27,873 nt of DNA, taken from a virus. Below the pieces are notes generated by a model that saw only the letters and a program-made list of their open reading frames with translations, did no database searches and was not told the origin of the DNA. Positions 12,772 through 19,920 of the stretch are shown here, piece after piece (within the stretch, counting starts at the first letter, position 1; each line of letters begins with the position of its first letter). Location: the IMG/VR virus record IMGVR_UViG_3300044612_000489, positions 1 to 27,873 of that record; one strand, given 5' to 3'. The position numbers and the translations under genes are program-made.

Positions 12772-13250
12772 CTGAATTTTGGGACTTAAAAGAAGTCAAC
12801 GAAGCATTTGGCAAAATGCAACCTGAAGAATTGCGGTATGACCTGAAGGCAGAAGTTTTTTTAGTTCTTTGTGAAATGGACGAACAGAAGTTAATTGGAT
12901 TGTATGAACGAAACGAATTAAGATTTTATATTGTGCGAACAATGTTAAATATGATTAAAAGCGACAGAAGTACATTTTATAAAAATTACCGCAACCATAT
13001 TGAATTTGTTGCGTCTGATTTGAACAGGGAAATTAAACGTATAAATGACGAACCAACGGATTTGATTGATAAATTGGAAAAGAATTTGGAAGGTTTACAT
13101 TGGTACAATAAGGAAATATTAAAACTATATGCAATTGATTTTAAAAAGAATGCAAAAGAACTAAGCAGAAAAACAGGCATTCCATATATGTCAATTGTTA
13201 GAACTATAAATAAAACCAAAAAACAAATGAAACAAAACATACGCAAATGA
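12750..13250 (+). CDS. Sigma-factor-like regulatory protein (166 aa)
   Basis: The N-terminal half (ELRYDLKAEVFLVLCEMDEQKLIGLYERNELRFYIVRTMLNMIKSDRSTFYKNYR) resembles sigma-70 region 2: DLKAEVFLVL corresponds to the DLxQEVFLxL helix, and the next helix to the core-binding and DNA-melting region. The C-terminal helix-turn-helix (NAKELSRKTGIPYMSIVRTINKTKKQMKQNI) resembles region 4 or an ArpU-type activator. Such proteins in Bacteroidota phages are usually called sigma-like. It is a good candidate for the late or middle regulator and for the protein recognising the ACCGTTCATCA repeats. Confidence 0.65.
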   Translation: MVKNKILAEFWDLKEVNEAFGKMQPEELRYDLKAEVFLVLCEMDEQKLIGLYERNELRFYIVRTMLNMIKSDRSTFYKNYRNHIEFVASDLNREIKRINDEPTDLIDKLEKNLEGLHWYNKEILKLYAIDFKKNAKELSRKTGIPYMSIVRTINKTKKQMKQNIRK

Positions 13251-13486
13251 TTTTATCAATTTTAACCGCAGTCTGTGCATCACTATTTATTAACGATATA
13301 CATAACCTTCCCTTTAAATGGAAAGCGAATTTCAAGCCATTTAATTGCGGAAGTTGCTTGGCTGCGTGGCTTGCACCAATACACTATTTCGCACCTGAAT
13401 TAATACAAAATATTACTTCGTGCATATTTATTGCCGGATTTTTAGCACCTGTTGTTTCAAAATTAATATGGAATTTATGGAAATAA
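13247..13486 (+). CDS. Small membrane protein with CGSC motif (79 aa)
   Basis: Hydrophobic segments at about 2-16 (ILSILTAVCASLFIN) and 56-75 (ITSCIFIAGFLAPVVSKLI), with a middle stretch KWKANFKPFNCGSCLAAWLAPIHYFAP. The CxxC motif inside FNCGSCLAAWL occurs in a family of small Bacteroidota phage membrane proteins of unknown role. It overlaps the sigma-like gene by 4 bases (ATGA at 13247-13250). Confidence 0.6.
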   Translation: MILSILTAVCASLFINDIHNLPFKWKANFKPFNCGSCLAAWLAPIHYFAPELIQNITSCIFIAGFLAPVVSKLIWNLWK

Positions 13487-13803
13487 AACAAGAACACCGC
13501 GACTTTTTAGACGCTAATATTAACAATTACGAAAGCGCGCAAAATGGATATATCCGAAATTTGGATTTACCCGAACTTCAAATGTACGAACACATTTACC
13601 GTTTATATTTAGACCCTAATTTTTTATTGTCTGTTTGGTGCGGCGCTTGTAAGTTTGATATGATTATGCGTTTATACAATTGGTATGTGGCACAACCTAA
13701 ACAAGTTGAACCTAAACCAATACGTGAACAATTTGAAACAGTTGTAAATGCAATTGAAAAAGAAATAAAGAAACGCGGACGTAAACCAAAAGCAAATGGC
13801 TAA
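13477..13803 (+). CDS. Conserved hypothetical protein with basic RGRKPK tail (108 aa)
   Basis: Start chosen at ATG 13477 (MEIKQEHRDFLD), with 13468 as an alternative; both overlap the membrane protein gene. A helical body with ELQMYEHIYRLYLDPNFLLSVWCGACKFDMIMRLYNWY contains another CxxC (CGAC). The C-terminus KEIKKRGRKPKANG is AT-hook-like, so DNA contact is possible. The pair of neighbouring genes with Cys pairs recurs in related phages as I remember them. Confidence 0.55.
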   Translation: MEIKQEHRDFLDANINNYESAQNGYIRNLDLPELQMYEHIYRLYLDPNFLLSVWCGACKFDMIMRLYNWYVAQPKQVEPKPIREQFETVVNAIEKEIKKRGRKPKANG

Positions 13804-14275
13804 TTTTATACACCCAACCGCCATAATTGGCGACAACGTTATTTTAGGCGACAACAACTACATTGGCGCTTTTTGTATTATTGGCGACCCCGCAGAACAT
13901 AAAAAATATTGGGGTCAAGAAAAAGGCAAAGTAATTATTGGAAACAATAACATTGTTACCGGATTGGTTACAATTGACGCCGGAACTGAACTGCCAACTA
14001 TTATTGAAGACGGTTGTTTTATTATGAAACACGCGCATATCGGTCACGATTGCCGAATAATGAATAATGTAACAATAAGCTGCGGCGCAAAGATTGGGGG
14101 TCATTCAATTATAGGTGAAGGTTCAAACATTGGATTGAACGCAGTATTGCATCAATTCAGTATAATAAAAAGGGGTTGTATGATTGGCGCAAGCGCTTTT
14201 TTCAAAGGTGAATCAGAACCCGAAATGAAATATGCCGGTGTACCTGCAAAATATCTTTCATCAAATAAAAAATAA
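13796..14275 (+). CDS. LpxA-like hexapeptide-repeat acyltransferase (159 aa)
   Basis: Left-handed beta-helix hexapeptide repeats run through the protein (HPTAIIGDNVILGDNNYIGAF, VIIGNNNIVTG, and later repeats with VTISCGAKIGGHSIIGEGSNIGLNAVL). KHAHIGHDC at 78-86 matches the LpxA active-site segment, with His84 at the place of the catalytic His. It is shorter than LpxA (about 260 residues) and lacks the C-terminal helical domain; it ends MKYAGVPAKYL like sugar acyltransferases. It likely transfers an acyl group to a nucleotide sugar or glycan. It is the first gene of a four-gene glycan-type cassette. Confidence 0.8.
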   Translation: MANFIHPTAIIGDNVILGDNNYIGAFCIIGDPAEHKKYWGQEKGKVIIGNNNIVTGLVTIDAGTELPTIIEDGCFIMKHAHIGHDCRIMNNVTISCGAKIGGHSIIGEGSNIGLNAVLHQFSIIKRGCMIGASAFFKGESEPEMKYAGVPAKYLSSNKK

Positions 14276-14281
14276 AAAACA

Positions 14282-14872
14282 ATGAATGAATTTGATAAAT
14301 GGCGCGAACGCTACGATACAATGACAATTGATGAACAAATAGTTTATCATAATGAATTAGAAGCACGTTATCCTGAACAAAATCATTATAACTATGATAA
14401 CGTTAAGGAAGCATTATTGCTTTGTAATAAACCAATAGTTTTAGAATTTGGAACTTGGAAGGGCGATTTAGCTAAACAAGCTATGCAAGACTTTAACATA
14501 TTAGATTGGTATGGAATAGAAATTTGCGAAGCTGCAATTCGTTCAACTAAATGCAAAGAAGTTAATTACATTAAGCCTACAAAATTTGATTGGTTTAAAG
14601 ATAAAAGAACAATAAAAGCCGATATTATCATAGCAACACATTTTATTGAACATTTAAGTAACGACCATTTTGAACAGTTAGCTAAATATTGCAAAGGGGT
14701 TAAATATATACATTTTGAATCCCCGTTGACAAACGACGGGAATAATTGGGTTGGTTACGAGGGTACACATAAACTAACAATAGGTTGGAATAAAATAAAC
14801 GAAATAATGAAACAAAACGGATTTAGTTTAATTATTGATAAACCTGAAAGCAAAACCTATGACCAAACTTGA
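14282..14872 (+). CDS. SAM-dependent class I methyltransferase (196 aa)
   Basis: Motif I is PIVLEFGTWKGDLAKQAM (51-68), the glycine-containing SAM loop; Glu80 (YGIEI) is placed to bind the ribose; and IIIATHFIEHLSNDHFEQLA (115-134) is the strand-4 motif. The rest is a typical seven-strand methyltransferase pattern ending in KINEIMKQNGFSLIIDKPES. No DNA-methylase NPPY or DPPY motif is present, so a small-molecule or glycan substrate is more likely. It lies between an acyltransferase and two glycosyltransferases. Confidence 0.75.
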   Translation: MNEFDKWRERYDTMTIDEQIVYHNELEARYPEQNHYNYDNVKEALLLCNKPIVLEFGTWKGDLAKQAMQDFNILDWYGIEICEAAIRSTKCKEVNYIKPTKFDWFKDKRTIKADIIIATHFIEHLSNDHFEQLAKYCKGVKYIHFESPLTNDGNNWVGYEGTHKLTIGWNKINEIMKQNGFSLIIDKPESKTYDQT

Positions 14873-14887
14873 TTCAAATATTAGAAA

Positions 14888-15577
14888 ATGAATATAGCCG
14901 TAATTTTACTAAACCTAAACAGAAACCATTTAGCAAAACGCGTTGTTGACCAAAATTTTAAAAATGCGGGACACAATGCGGATTGTTTTTTGGTTGACAA
15001 TGGCAGCGACGAAGTGCCGTATGACATTTACAATTGGACAAATTGCAATGTTTCAACAAAGAAACGCGGTATTTCCGCAGGTGTTAACGCCGGTTTAAAT
15101 ATGACACGCGCATACGACGGGGTATGTTTATTAGCAAATGACATTCTTTTACCTGATAATTGGTTGTCAAATTGGGTTATGTTTGCAGAACGTGTATCAA
15201 AAACGGGCATTATTGGCATACATTGTGTTGAAGATTTGCCACCATTGGTTGACGGAATTCATAAAACACACGTGCCATTTGGCGATAATTTTATAACAAG
15301 GGAATTGATTGACACTATTGGTGGTTACAATACAGAATACGACCCGTATGGAATGCAAGACCGCGATTATGCCGAACGCGCAATAATTGCAGGATTTACA
15401 AACTATTACATACCTGATTTACGTTCTGAACATATTGGACACGACGTTGGAAATGGTACAGAATACCGACAAATGAAGGACGAAAGTTTACAACGCGCAC
15501 AGGCAGTTTGGGAAAAATACCAACCAATTTACCATACAGAAAAAAAAATTTATGCGGATTTTAGCAATAACAAGTAA
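14888..15577 (+). CDS. Family 2-like (GT-A) glycosyltransferase (229 aa)
   Basis: The nucleotide-binding start AVILLNLNRNHLAKRVVDQNF, then FLVDNGSDE (35-42), RGISAGVNAGLN (60-71) and LLANDILLPDNW (81-92) are the GT2 pattern. Asn-Asp at 84-85 stands where the metal-binding DxD normally lies. The acceptor-side GGYNTEYDPYGMQDRDYAERAIIAGF (around 143-168) contains the ED/QD motif. It would add a sugar to a glycan in the cytoplasm. It has no membrane segment. The end overlaps the next glycosyltransferase by 26 bases. Confidence 0.85.
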   Translation: MNIAVILLNLNRNHLAKRVVDQNFKNAGHNADCFLVDNGSDEVPYDIYNWTNCNVSTKKRGISAGVNAGLNMTRAYDGVCLLANDILLPDNWLSNWVMFAERVSKTGIIGIHCVEDLPPLVDGIHKTHVPFGDNFITRELIDTIGGYNTEYDPYGMQDRDYAERAIIAGFTNYYIPDLRSEHIGHDVGNGTEYRQMKDESLQRAQAVWEKYQPIYHTEKKIYADFSNNK

Positions 15578-16559
15578 AACAAGCGGGGTCGCTTACCATA
15601 GAATCATAATGCCAATAGTCAATATGCAAAAAGATTATTGTTTAATGACCGATACATTAAGCGAAGAAACATTTGAAGGCAATTACGATATTGTCGTTAT
15701 GAATAGAATGTTGGCTAATATAACACCTGAACAAATGGACGCTTGGCGTACAAAGTACGGTTTTAAATTAATTGTTGACAATGACGACTATTGGTATTTA
15801 GACCCTTCGCACATTTTACACGAACGATATGTTTTAAATAATGTTAGTCAGCAAATTATAGATTGGATTCGTATTGCCGACCTTTGCACAGTTACGCACG
15901 AACGATTAGCTGAAGAAGTAAAGCCATACAATACCAATATTGAAATTGTGCCAAATGCTATTCCTTACGGCGAAGAACAGTTTAAGGATTTTAAAAAAGA
16001 TTCAGACCTTGTTCGTTTATTTTGGTCAGGTTCGGGAACGCACGGCAAAGACTTGGAAATATTACGTAACCCAATGAAGCGTATTAATTTTCCTGTACGT
16101 ACAGTTATTGCCGGATTCAATGAAGGCGAAAAGCCAATTTGGGACGGAATGATTTGTGCATTTACCAACGGACTAAAACTAAACCCAACTATTTACAATT
16201 TTAATCAGGTTACCGAATATATGGCAGCCTATGCGGATTCAGATATTTCATTAATACCATTAATTGATTCAAAGTTTAATTCAATGAAGTCTAATTTAAA
16301 GGTACTTGAAACCGCAGCAAAGAAAAACCCCGCCATTGTCAGTAACGTACACCCGTACAAAGGATTTTATCCCGCCTGTCACGTCAATAGCCAAAAGGAT
16401 TGGTACTATTGGATAAAACTATTAACCAAAGACCCTGACGCCCGTAAAAGCTACGGAAACGCTTTATACGACTATTGCAATAAGAACTTCAATTTACACG
16501 AAGTAAATAAACACCGATTCGCTATTTATAAAAAACTAATAGGCAATGCCGGTAATTAA
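15552..16559 (+). CDS. GT-B (family 4-like) glycosyltransferase (335 aa)
   Basis: Two Rossmann-like halves are visible: MRILAITSKTSGVAYHRIIMPI with a first domain to about residue 150 (LIVDNDDYWYLDPSH, CTVTHERLAEEV, EIVPNAIPYGEEQF), then VRLFWSGSGTHGKDLEIL and the C-terminal donor-binding region SDISLIPLIDSKFNSMKSNLKVLETAAKKNPAIVSN. The Ser-Met-Lys-Ser ... Glu pattern matches the E-x7-E-type donor site of GT4 enzymes. Such proteins are known in marine and freshwater phages, usually with a GT2 neighbour. It overlaps the genes on both sides. Confidence 0.8.
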   Translation: MRILAITSKTSGVAYHRIIMPIVNMQKDYCLMTDTLSEETFEGNYDIVVMNRMLANITPEQMDAWRTKYGFKLIVDNDDYWYLDPSHILHERYVLNNVSQQIIDWIRIADLCTVTHERLAEEVKPYNTNIEIVPNAIPYGEEQFKDFKKDSDLVRLFWSGSGTHGKDLEILRNPMKRINFPVRTVIAGFNEGEKPIWDGMICAFTNGLKLNPTIYNFNQVTEYMAAYADSDISLIPLIDSKFNSMKSNLKVLETAAKKNPAIVSNVHPYKGFYPACHVNSQKDWYYWIKLLTKDPDARKSYGNALYDYCNKNFNLHEVNKHRFAIYKKLIGNAGN

Positions 16560-16965
16560 ATGTTCAAACGGGAAATATAGAATTGGCAACGGTTCTTGTA
16601 TATACCAAACAGAAGAAAAAGCGCAAAGCGTATGGGCGGCAATACGTGTTTCAATGGTTGACAGTTATAACGACTATCCACAGGCAGCAAGGGTAAACGC
16701 ACAAAGAGCAATAAACATACGAAACCAATACGACCGTAATTGCGGAACGCCTGTTGGTTGGGCGCGCGCTAACCAATTAGCAAAAGGCGATAACATTACA
16801 AGGGACACAATTGCAAGAATGTCGTCTTTTGAAAGGCACAGGGAAAATTCAAAGGGTGACCCAAAAACAGATTGTGGCGCTTTAATGTGGTTGGCTTGGG
16901 GTGGCGACGAAGGTGTTGAATGGGCGCAAAAGAAACTCAAACAAATAGATGAAGAAACACACTAA
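16546..16965 (+). CDS. Conserved phage protein with SYNDYPQAA...GGDEGVEWA domain (139 aa)
   Basis: A short N-terminal unit (VIKCSNGKYRIGNGSCIYQTEEKAQSVWAAI) is joined to the domain SYNDYPQAARVNAQRAINI...GTPVGWARANQLAKGDNITRDTIARMSSFERH...DCGALMWLAWGGDEGVEWAQKKLKQID. I recognise this second domain from many phages, where it is found alone or joined to head-related and protease-type proteins; its function is not known to me. Here it precedes the packaging genes. It overlaps the glycosyltransferase (14 bases) and the HNH gene (17 bases). Confidence 0.7.
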   Translation: MPVIKCSNGKYRIGNGSCIYQTEEKAQSVWAAIRVSMVDSYNDYPQAARVNAQRAINIRNQYDRNCGTPVGWARANQLAKGDNITRDTIARMSSFERHRENSKGDPKTDCGALMWLAWGGDEGVEWAQKKLKQIDEETH

Positions 16966-17206
16966 AATTTATCTTGATTATTTTGGCTACGGTTTAGAAG
17001 ACTTTATTCCCTGCGAAGTATGCGGACAAAAAGCAGTTGACATTCACCACATAGACGCACGGGGAATAGGGGGAACGAAAAAACAAGATACGATTGACAA
17101 TTTACAAGCTTTATGCCGGTACTGTCACGTTGTTATGGGCGACACAAAGACACATTATCAATATTTAAAGGACATTCACAATAAATTATTAAATGGCAAA
17201 GGTTAA
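16949..17206 (+). CDS. HNH endonuclease (85 aa)
   Basis: Zinc-binding CEVC (Cys22, Cys25), the catalytic DIHHID (His33, His34), Asn51 and the second zinc pair LCRYCH (Cys56, Cys59, His60) give a full HNH motif. Small HNH proteins beside the terminase genes are needed for packaging in phages such as HK97, where they help the large subunit nick or cut DNA, and the place here fits. It overlaps the next small gene by 14 bases. Confidence 0.85.
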   Translation: MKKHTKIYLDYFGYGLEDFIPCEVCGQKAVDIHHIDARGIGGTKKQDTIDNLQALCRYCHVVMGDTKTHYQYLKDIHNKLLNGKG

Positions 17207-17315
17207 ACAAGACAGTCGCAAAGTATCATTCGGTAAAAGAAAGTGCGGACACGCGAAAAAAAGCTTTAACAAACACAATCCACGACCAAAGGCGTACAAA
17301 GGTCAGGGAAGGTAA
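17193..17315 (+). CDS. Small basic protein (40 aa), conserved in Bacteroidota phages
   Basis: ATG 17193 opens a 40-residue Lys/Arg-rich protein (AKVKQDSRKVSFGKRKCGHA, KSFNKHNPRPKAYKGQGR). The SRKVSFGKR start and YKGQGR end are a pattern I remember from tiny proteins of many Bacteroidota phages. It probably binds nucleic acid. It lies between HNH and the small terminase. Confidence 0.65.
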   Translation: MAKVKQDSRKVSFGKRKCGHAKKSFNKHNPRPKAYKGQGR

Positions 17316-17334
17316 AACTGTGTTCAAACTGTGT
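17315..17334 (+). repeat. Direct repeat AAACTGTGT x2 (11-bp period) before the small terminase
   Basis: AAACTGTGT occurs at 17315-17323 and 17326-17334, in the only non-coding gap of the packaging cluster. It is a possible small-terminase recognition site, but two 9-base copies are weak evidence. Confidence 0.35.
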
Positions 17335-17338
17335 AATT

Positions 17339-17710
17339 ATGGCAAAAAATATATCGGGTTTAAAACCATTCAAAGCGGGCGAAGATTCAAGACGCAACTT
17401 AGAAGGGCGACCAAGAAAATACGTTAGTCTATTAAAAGAACAAGGCTACAAATTAAACGAAATAAACGATTCAATTCAGGCGTTAATGTCAATGACCCCA
17501 AAGGAATTGGAAGCGGTCACAAAGAACCCGGACGCAACTGTGCTTGAAATGACTGTTGCAAAGGCAATCACTAAGTCAATGAATAATGGCAGTCTTTATT
17601 CAATGGACACGCTTTTGTCCCGTGTTTACGGTAAACCAAAAGAACAGGTTGACGTTCAACAGGATTCACGAATTGAAGTTGTATTTGTTGACGGCAAAAC
17701 AATTTTGTAA
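17339..17710 (+). CDS. Small terminase subunit candidate (123 aa)
   Basis: The N-terminus GLKPFKAGEDSRRNLEGRPRKYVSLLKEQGYKLNEIND resembles the DUF5681-like and TerS-like starts (FKPGxSxNxxGRP). A helical middle (QALMSMTPKELEAVTKNPDATVLEMTVAKAITKSMNNGSLYSMDTLLSRVYGKP) and a C-terminal strand (RIEVVFVDGKT) follow. It lies directly upstream of the large terminase with 23 bases between. It would bind the packaging start site and stimulate the motor. Small terminases are poorly conserved, so this rests on position and pattern. Confidence 0.7.
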   Translation: MAKNISGLKPFKAGEDSRRNLEGRPRKYVSLLKEQGYKLNEINDSIQALMSMTPKELEAVTKNPDATVLEMTVAKAITKSMNNGSLYSMDTLLSRVYGKPKEQVDVQQDSRIEVVFVDGKTIL

Positions 17711-17733
17711 TATAAACGGCGTATCTTTACATT

Positions 17734-18885
17734 ATGCGCATTGAGTTACCAACACCACATATTAACCAAAGGCAAATATTGGATTCCAATAAACGTTTTA
17801 TTGTCGTTATGTGCGGACGTCGTTTTGGTAAGTCAGAACTTTCACAAATACTTGGAATCACAGAAGCTTTAAAAGGCGGGTCAGTTGCATACGTTACACC
17901 GACATACGGATTGGCACAGGTATTCTTTGAACGCTTGACAAAGACATTGCCATTTAAAAACAATATTTCAAAGCTTAAAATCTATTGTCCCAACGAAGGT
18001 TCAATTGAATTCTTTACAGGTGAAAGGTTGGACAACTTGCGCGGTCGTAAATTCCATTTGGTTATTATTGACGAAGCAGCTTTTATTTCAGACCTTGAAG
18101 ACGGTTGGTCAAATAGCATACGCCCAACCCTGACCGATTACGAAGGGCGTGCGGTTTTCCTTTCAACACCACGCGGTAAGAACTTTTTTTATTCCCTGTT
18201 TATGAAGCAGGGCGAAAACGATTGGCAAAGTTTTAAATTTAGCACCTATGACAACCCGCATATAAACCCCCGTGAAATAGACGACGCCCGAATACAATTA
18301 CCTGAAGTCGTTTTTAATCAGGAATACTTAGCAGACCCCGCAGAAAATAGCGCCAACCCTTTTGGGAACGCATTTATTAGACGTTGCATAAAACCATTAT
18401 CAGCACAGACAATTGTTTGTTACGGGATTGACCTTGCAAAGTCTGTTGACTTTACTGTTATCATTGGTTTAGATAAAAGCGGAAACGTGGCTTATTTTGA
18501 CCGCTTCCAATTGGATTGGCATAACACTAAGGAAACCATAAAAAGATTGCCGCCTGCGCCTATAATCGTGGATTCAACGGGTGTTGGCGACCCGATACTT
18601 GAAGACTTATTGCGCGAAGGTGTAAACATTGAAGGTTTAAAGTTTACAAGTCAAAGCAAACAACAATTAATGGAAGGTTTAGCTTCAGCCATTCAACAGG
18701 CTAAAATCGGATTTCCTGAAGGGGTTATTGTGGACGAATTAGACGTGTTTGAATATCAGTTCACCGCAAACGGTGTAAGGTATTCAGCGCCGTCCGGATT
18801 CCACGACGATTGCGTTGTTGCATTGGCTTTGGCTTGGCAAAATCACGCAGTTAAACGTGGCAATGGTCGTTACGCCTTTGCTTAA
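17734..18885 (+). CDS. terL: Terminase large subunit (383 aa)
   Basis: A complete packaging motor. ATPase: Walker A CGRRFGKS (27-34), Walker B LVIIDEAAF (109-117, Asp113-Glu114) and the coupling motif STPRG (144-148). Nuclease: RNase H-like acidic residues Asp233 (GIDLAKSVDF), Asp280 (VDSTGVGDP) and Asp358/359 (HDDCVVALALAW). Length is at the short end for the family, as in many Bacteroidota phages. It is the last gene before the structured gap at 18886-19073. No Shine-Dalgarno motif is seen. Confidence 0.93.
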   Translation: MRIELPTPHINQRQILDSNKRFIVVMCGRRFGKSELSQILGITEALKGGSVAYVTPTYGLAQVFFERLTKTLPFKNNISKLKIYCPNEGSIEFFTGERLDNLRGRKFHLVIIDEAAFISDLEDGWSNSIRPTLTDYEGRAVFLSTPRGKNFFYSLFMKQGENDWQSFKFSTYDNPHINPREIDDARIQLPEVVFNQEYLADPAENSANPFGNAFIRRCIKPLSAQTIVCYGIDLAKSVDFTVIIGLDKSGNVAYFDRFQLDWHNTKETIKRLPPAPIIVDSTGVGDPILEDLLREGVNIEGLKFTSQSKQQLMEGLASAIQQAKIGFPEGVIVDELDVFEYQFTANGVRYSAPSGFHDDCVVALALAWQNHAVKRGNGRYAFA

Positions 18886-18958
18886 TCAATCACAAAAGTT
18901 GCTTTATTAGACAACTTTGAGCCGCAAATGATTCATAATCGGCTCATTTATGATTGAT
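18885..18958 (+). other. Three-way-junction-forming sequence after terL (possible terminator or structured site)
   Basis: ATCAATCA (18885-18892) is complementary to TGATTGAT (18951-18958), enclosing two adjacent perfect hairpins: AAAGTTG / CAACTTT (18895-18901 with 18912-18918) and GAGCCG / CGGCTC (18919-18924 with 18940-18945). There is no linker between the two hairpins. ATTTA follows the GC hairpin, a weak T-tract. It may end the packaging transcript, but the eight-pair outer helix is more than a terminator needs. Confidence 0.55.
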
Positions 18959-18960
18959 AA

Positions 18961-18991
18961 ACCGTTTATCCTTATTATTTACCGTTCATCA
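18961..18991 (+). promoter_or_regulatory. Tandem operator-like direct repeat, ACCGTTTATCC / ACCGTTCATCA, 20-bp period
   Basis: ACCGTTTATCC at 18961-18971 and ACCGTTCATCA at 18981-18991, exactly 20 bp apart as in the first promoter region. The second copy starts 38 bp upstream of TTTG, against 18 bp in the first region. The difference is 20 bp, so the helical face is kept. Confidence 0.7.
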
Positions 18992-19018
18992 CAATTTTAG
19001 AAAATACTTTGCCAAATG

Positions 19019-19051
19019 TTTGGAATGTGTATATAACCTGTTATATATTTG
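19019..19051 (+). promoter_or_regulatory. Bacteroidota-type promoter (TTTG / N21 / TATATTTG)
   Basis: TTTG at 19019-19022 and TATATTTG at 19044-19051 with a 21-base spacer match the Bacteroidota primary-sigma promoter. ATGTGTATATAACCTG in the spacer nearly repeats the first promoter's spacer (two extra bases). The leader ends AAAACCAAC-GTT before ATG 19074. It probably drives the small genes and, if read through, the tail chaperone. Confidence 0.75.
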
Positions 19052-19073
19052 TGTAAACAATAAAACCAACGTT

Positions 19074-19382
19074 ATGCAAAACTTCACATTAAAATTCGGA
19101 AAGTACAAAGGGTTGCAATTTTTAAGCACACCCGTTTCTTATCAAAATTGGTTATTAAAACAGGATTGGTTTAAAATGCCTGTGGTTTTAACTGAAATGC
19201 AACAAGCACAAAAAATGGTTAGCCAATATGCCAATAAATTAAAAGGTTGGAATGGCTATTCAAAATCAGGTGCAGTAGCTTATGATAATATGTTTGAAGC
19301 TGAAAAAGCTATGGACGCAGCTTATTATAATGATTCAGACCCTTCTTCACCACGTTGGAATGGTGAATATAACTTTTTATAA
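19074..19382 (+). CDS. FGKYKG-motif protein, DUF3820-like (102 aa)
   Basis: I place the start at ATG 19074, just after the leader. The N-terminal segment FTLKFGKYKGLQFLSTPVSYQNWLLKQDWF is the FGKYKG...YLxWL module known as DUF3820 or the small C-terminal domain of some exonuclease X-like proteins. A helical linker and an acidic, aromatic end (AAYYNDSDPSSPRWNGEYNFL) follow. As the first gene after the second promoter it takes the same position as the 62-aa gene after the first. Confidence 0.65.
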   Translation: MQNFTLKFGKYKGLQFLSTPVSYQNWLLKQDWFKMPVVLTEMQQAQKMVSQYANKLKGWNGYSKSGAVAYDNMFEAEKAMDAAYYNDSDPSSPRWNGEYNFL

Positions 19383-19393
19383 CCTATCCCCCG

Positions 19394-19422
19394 CAGGGGT
19401 GCGACTGTCCAACGCACATTTT
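19394..19422 (+). promoter_or_regulatory. Second copy of the CAGGGGTGCG hairpin with T-run
   Basis: CAGGGGTGCG, one changed base, CTGT, two extra bases and AACGCACA then TTTT repeat the element at 8307-8335. GTGCG (19399-19403) pairs with CGCAC (19413-19417) around a 9-base loop. An alternative CCCC/GGGG pairing just upstream (19390-19399) would compete. It lies between the first and second genes, as in the first copy. Confidence 0.6.
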
Positions 19423-19435
19423 AAAACTTACAACT

Positions 19436-19588
19436 ATGCCAAACAAATTAAAAACACCACAGGAAAAACATTTAGAATTATTAGCTGCCCGTCAAAAGCA
19501 ATACGCCAAAGATTCTTTGGGTATGGGTTGGTTCTTTGCTATTATTGCCGGCGCTTTATTGTTAACCGCTTTAATTGAAAACCTATAA
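19436..19588 (+). CDS. Small single-helix membrane protein (50 aa)
   Basis: A basic, helical N-terminus (MPNKLKTPQEKHLELLAARQKQYAKDS) precedes one transmembrane helix (GMGWFFAIIAGALLLTALIENL, residues 29-50). It starts after the hairpin and is followed by the next gene after one base. Function unknown. Confidence 0.6.
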   Translation: MPNKLKTPQEKHLELLAARQKQYAKDSLGMGWFFAIIAGALLLTALIENL

Positions 19589-19589
19589 T

Positions 19590-19760
19590 ATGCCATATTC
19601 AACTTGCTGCGGCGCACATACAAACTTTGATGAAATTGGGATTTGTCCGGATTGCTTAGAGCATTGCGACTTTGAAGACGACGACGACGAAGAAGAAGTT
19701 GCACAGGACGAACAGACAGAAAACCAAATTGACCAAACTAAAATTGACCAAAATGCCTAA
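19590..19760 (+). CDS. Small zinc-finger-like acidic protein (56 aa)
   Basis: ATG 19590 gives MPYSTCCGAHTNFDEIGICPDCLEHCDFEDDDDEEEV. The Cys pairs TCCGAH and CPDCLEHC form a rubredoxin-like or zinc-ribbon pattern I know from small phage proteins, then an acidic tail of Asp and Glu follows. The role is unknown; protein-protein contact or nucleic-acid mimicry by the acidic tail is conceivable. Confidence 0.65.
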   Translation: MPYSTCCGAHTNFDEIGICPDCLEHCDFEDDDDEEEVAQDEQTENQIDQTKIDQNA

Positions 19761-19914
19761 TTACTACGAACTAAAACAAACGACTTTAATGGAATTGGAA
19801 ATTGAAGGTTTAATTGAAAAGATTAAACAACTTGAAATAAGTTTAGGAATTAAAGAATTGGAAGTTAAACAATTAAAAATGCGTATATTAGCATTGTCAG
19901 ACATTAACCAATAA
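19753..19914 (+). CDS. Small coiled-coil protein (53 aa)
   Basis: ATG 19753 overlaps the previous stop by 8 bases. Almost entirely one heptad helix (ELEIEGLIEKIKQLEISLGIKELEVKQLKMRILAL). No further clue to function. Confidence 0.55.
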   Translation: MPNYYELKQTTLMELEIEGLIEKIKQLEISLGIKELEVKQLKMRILALSDINQ

Positions 19915-19920
19915 TACTTT

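Noticed and set aside
13844-14104. Minus-strand frames opposite the acyltransferase and many other genes
   Set aside because: All are shadows of well-supported plus-strand genes, without start signals or recognisable protein character.
17711-17733. TATCTTTA before terL as a -7 promoter element
   Set aside because: It misses the final G of TAnnTTTG, and no TTTG lies 19-21 bases upstream (spacings are 14 and about 34).
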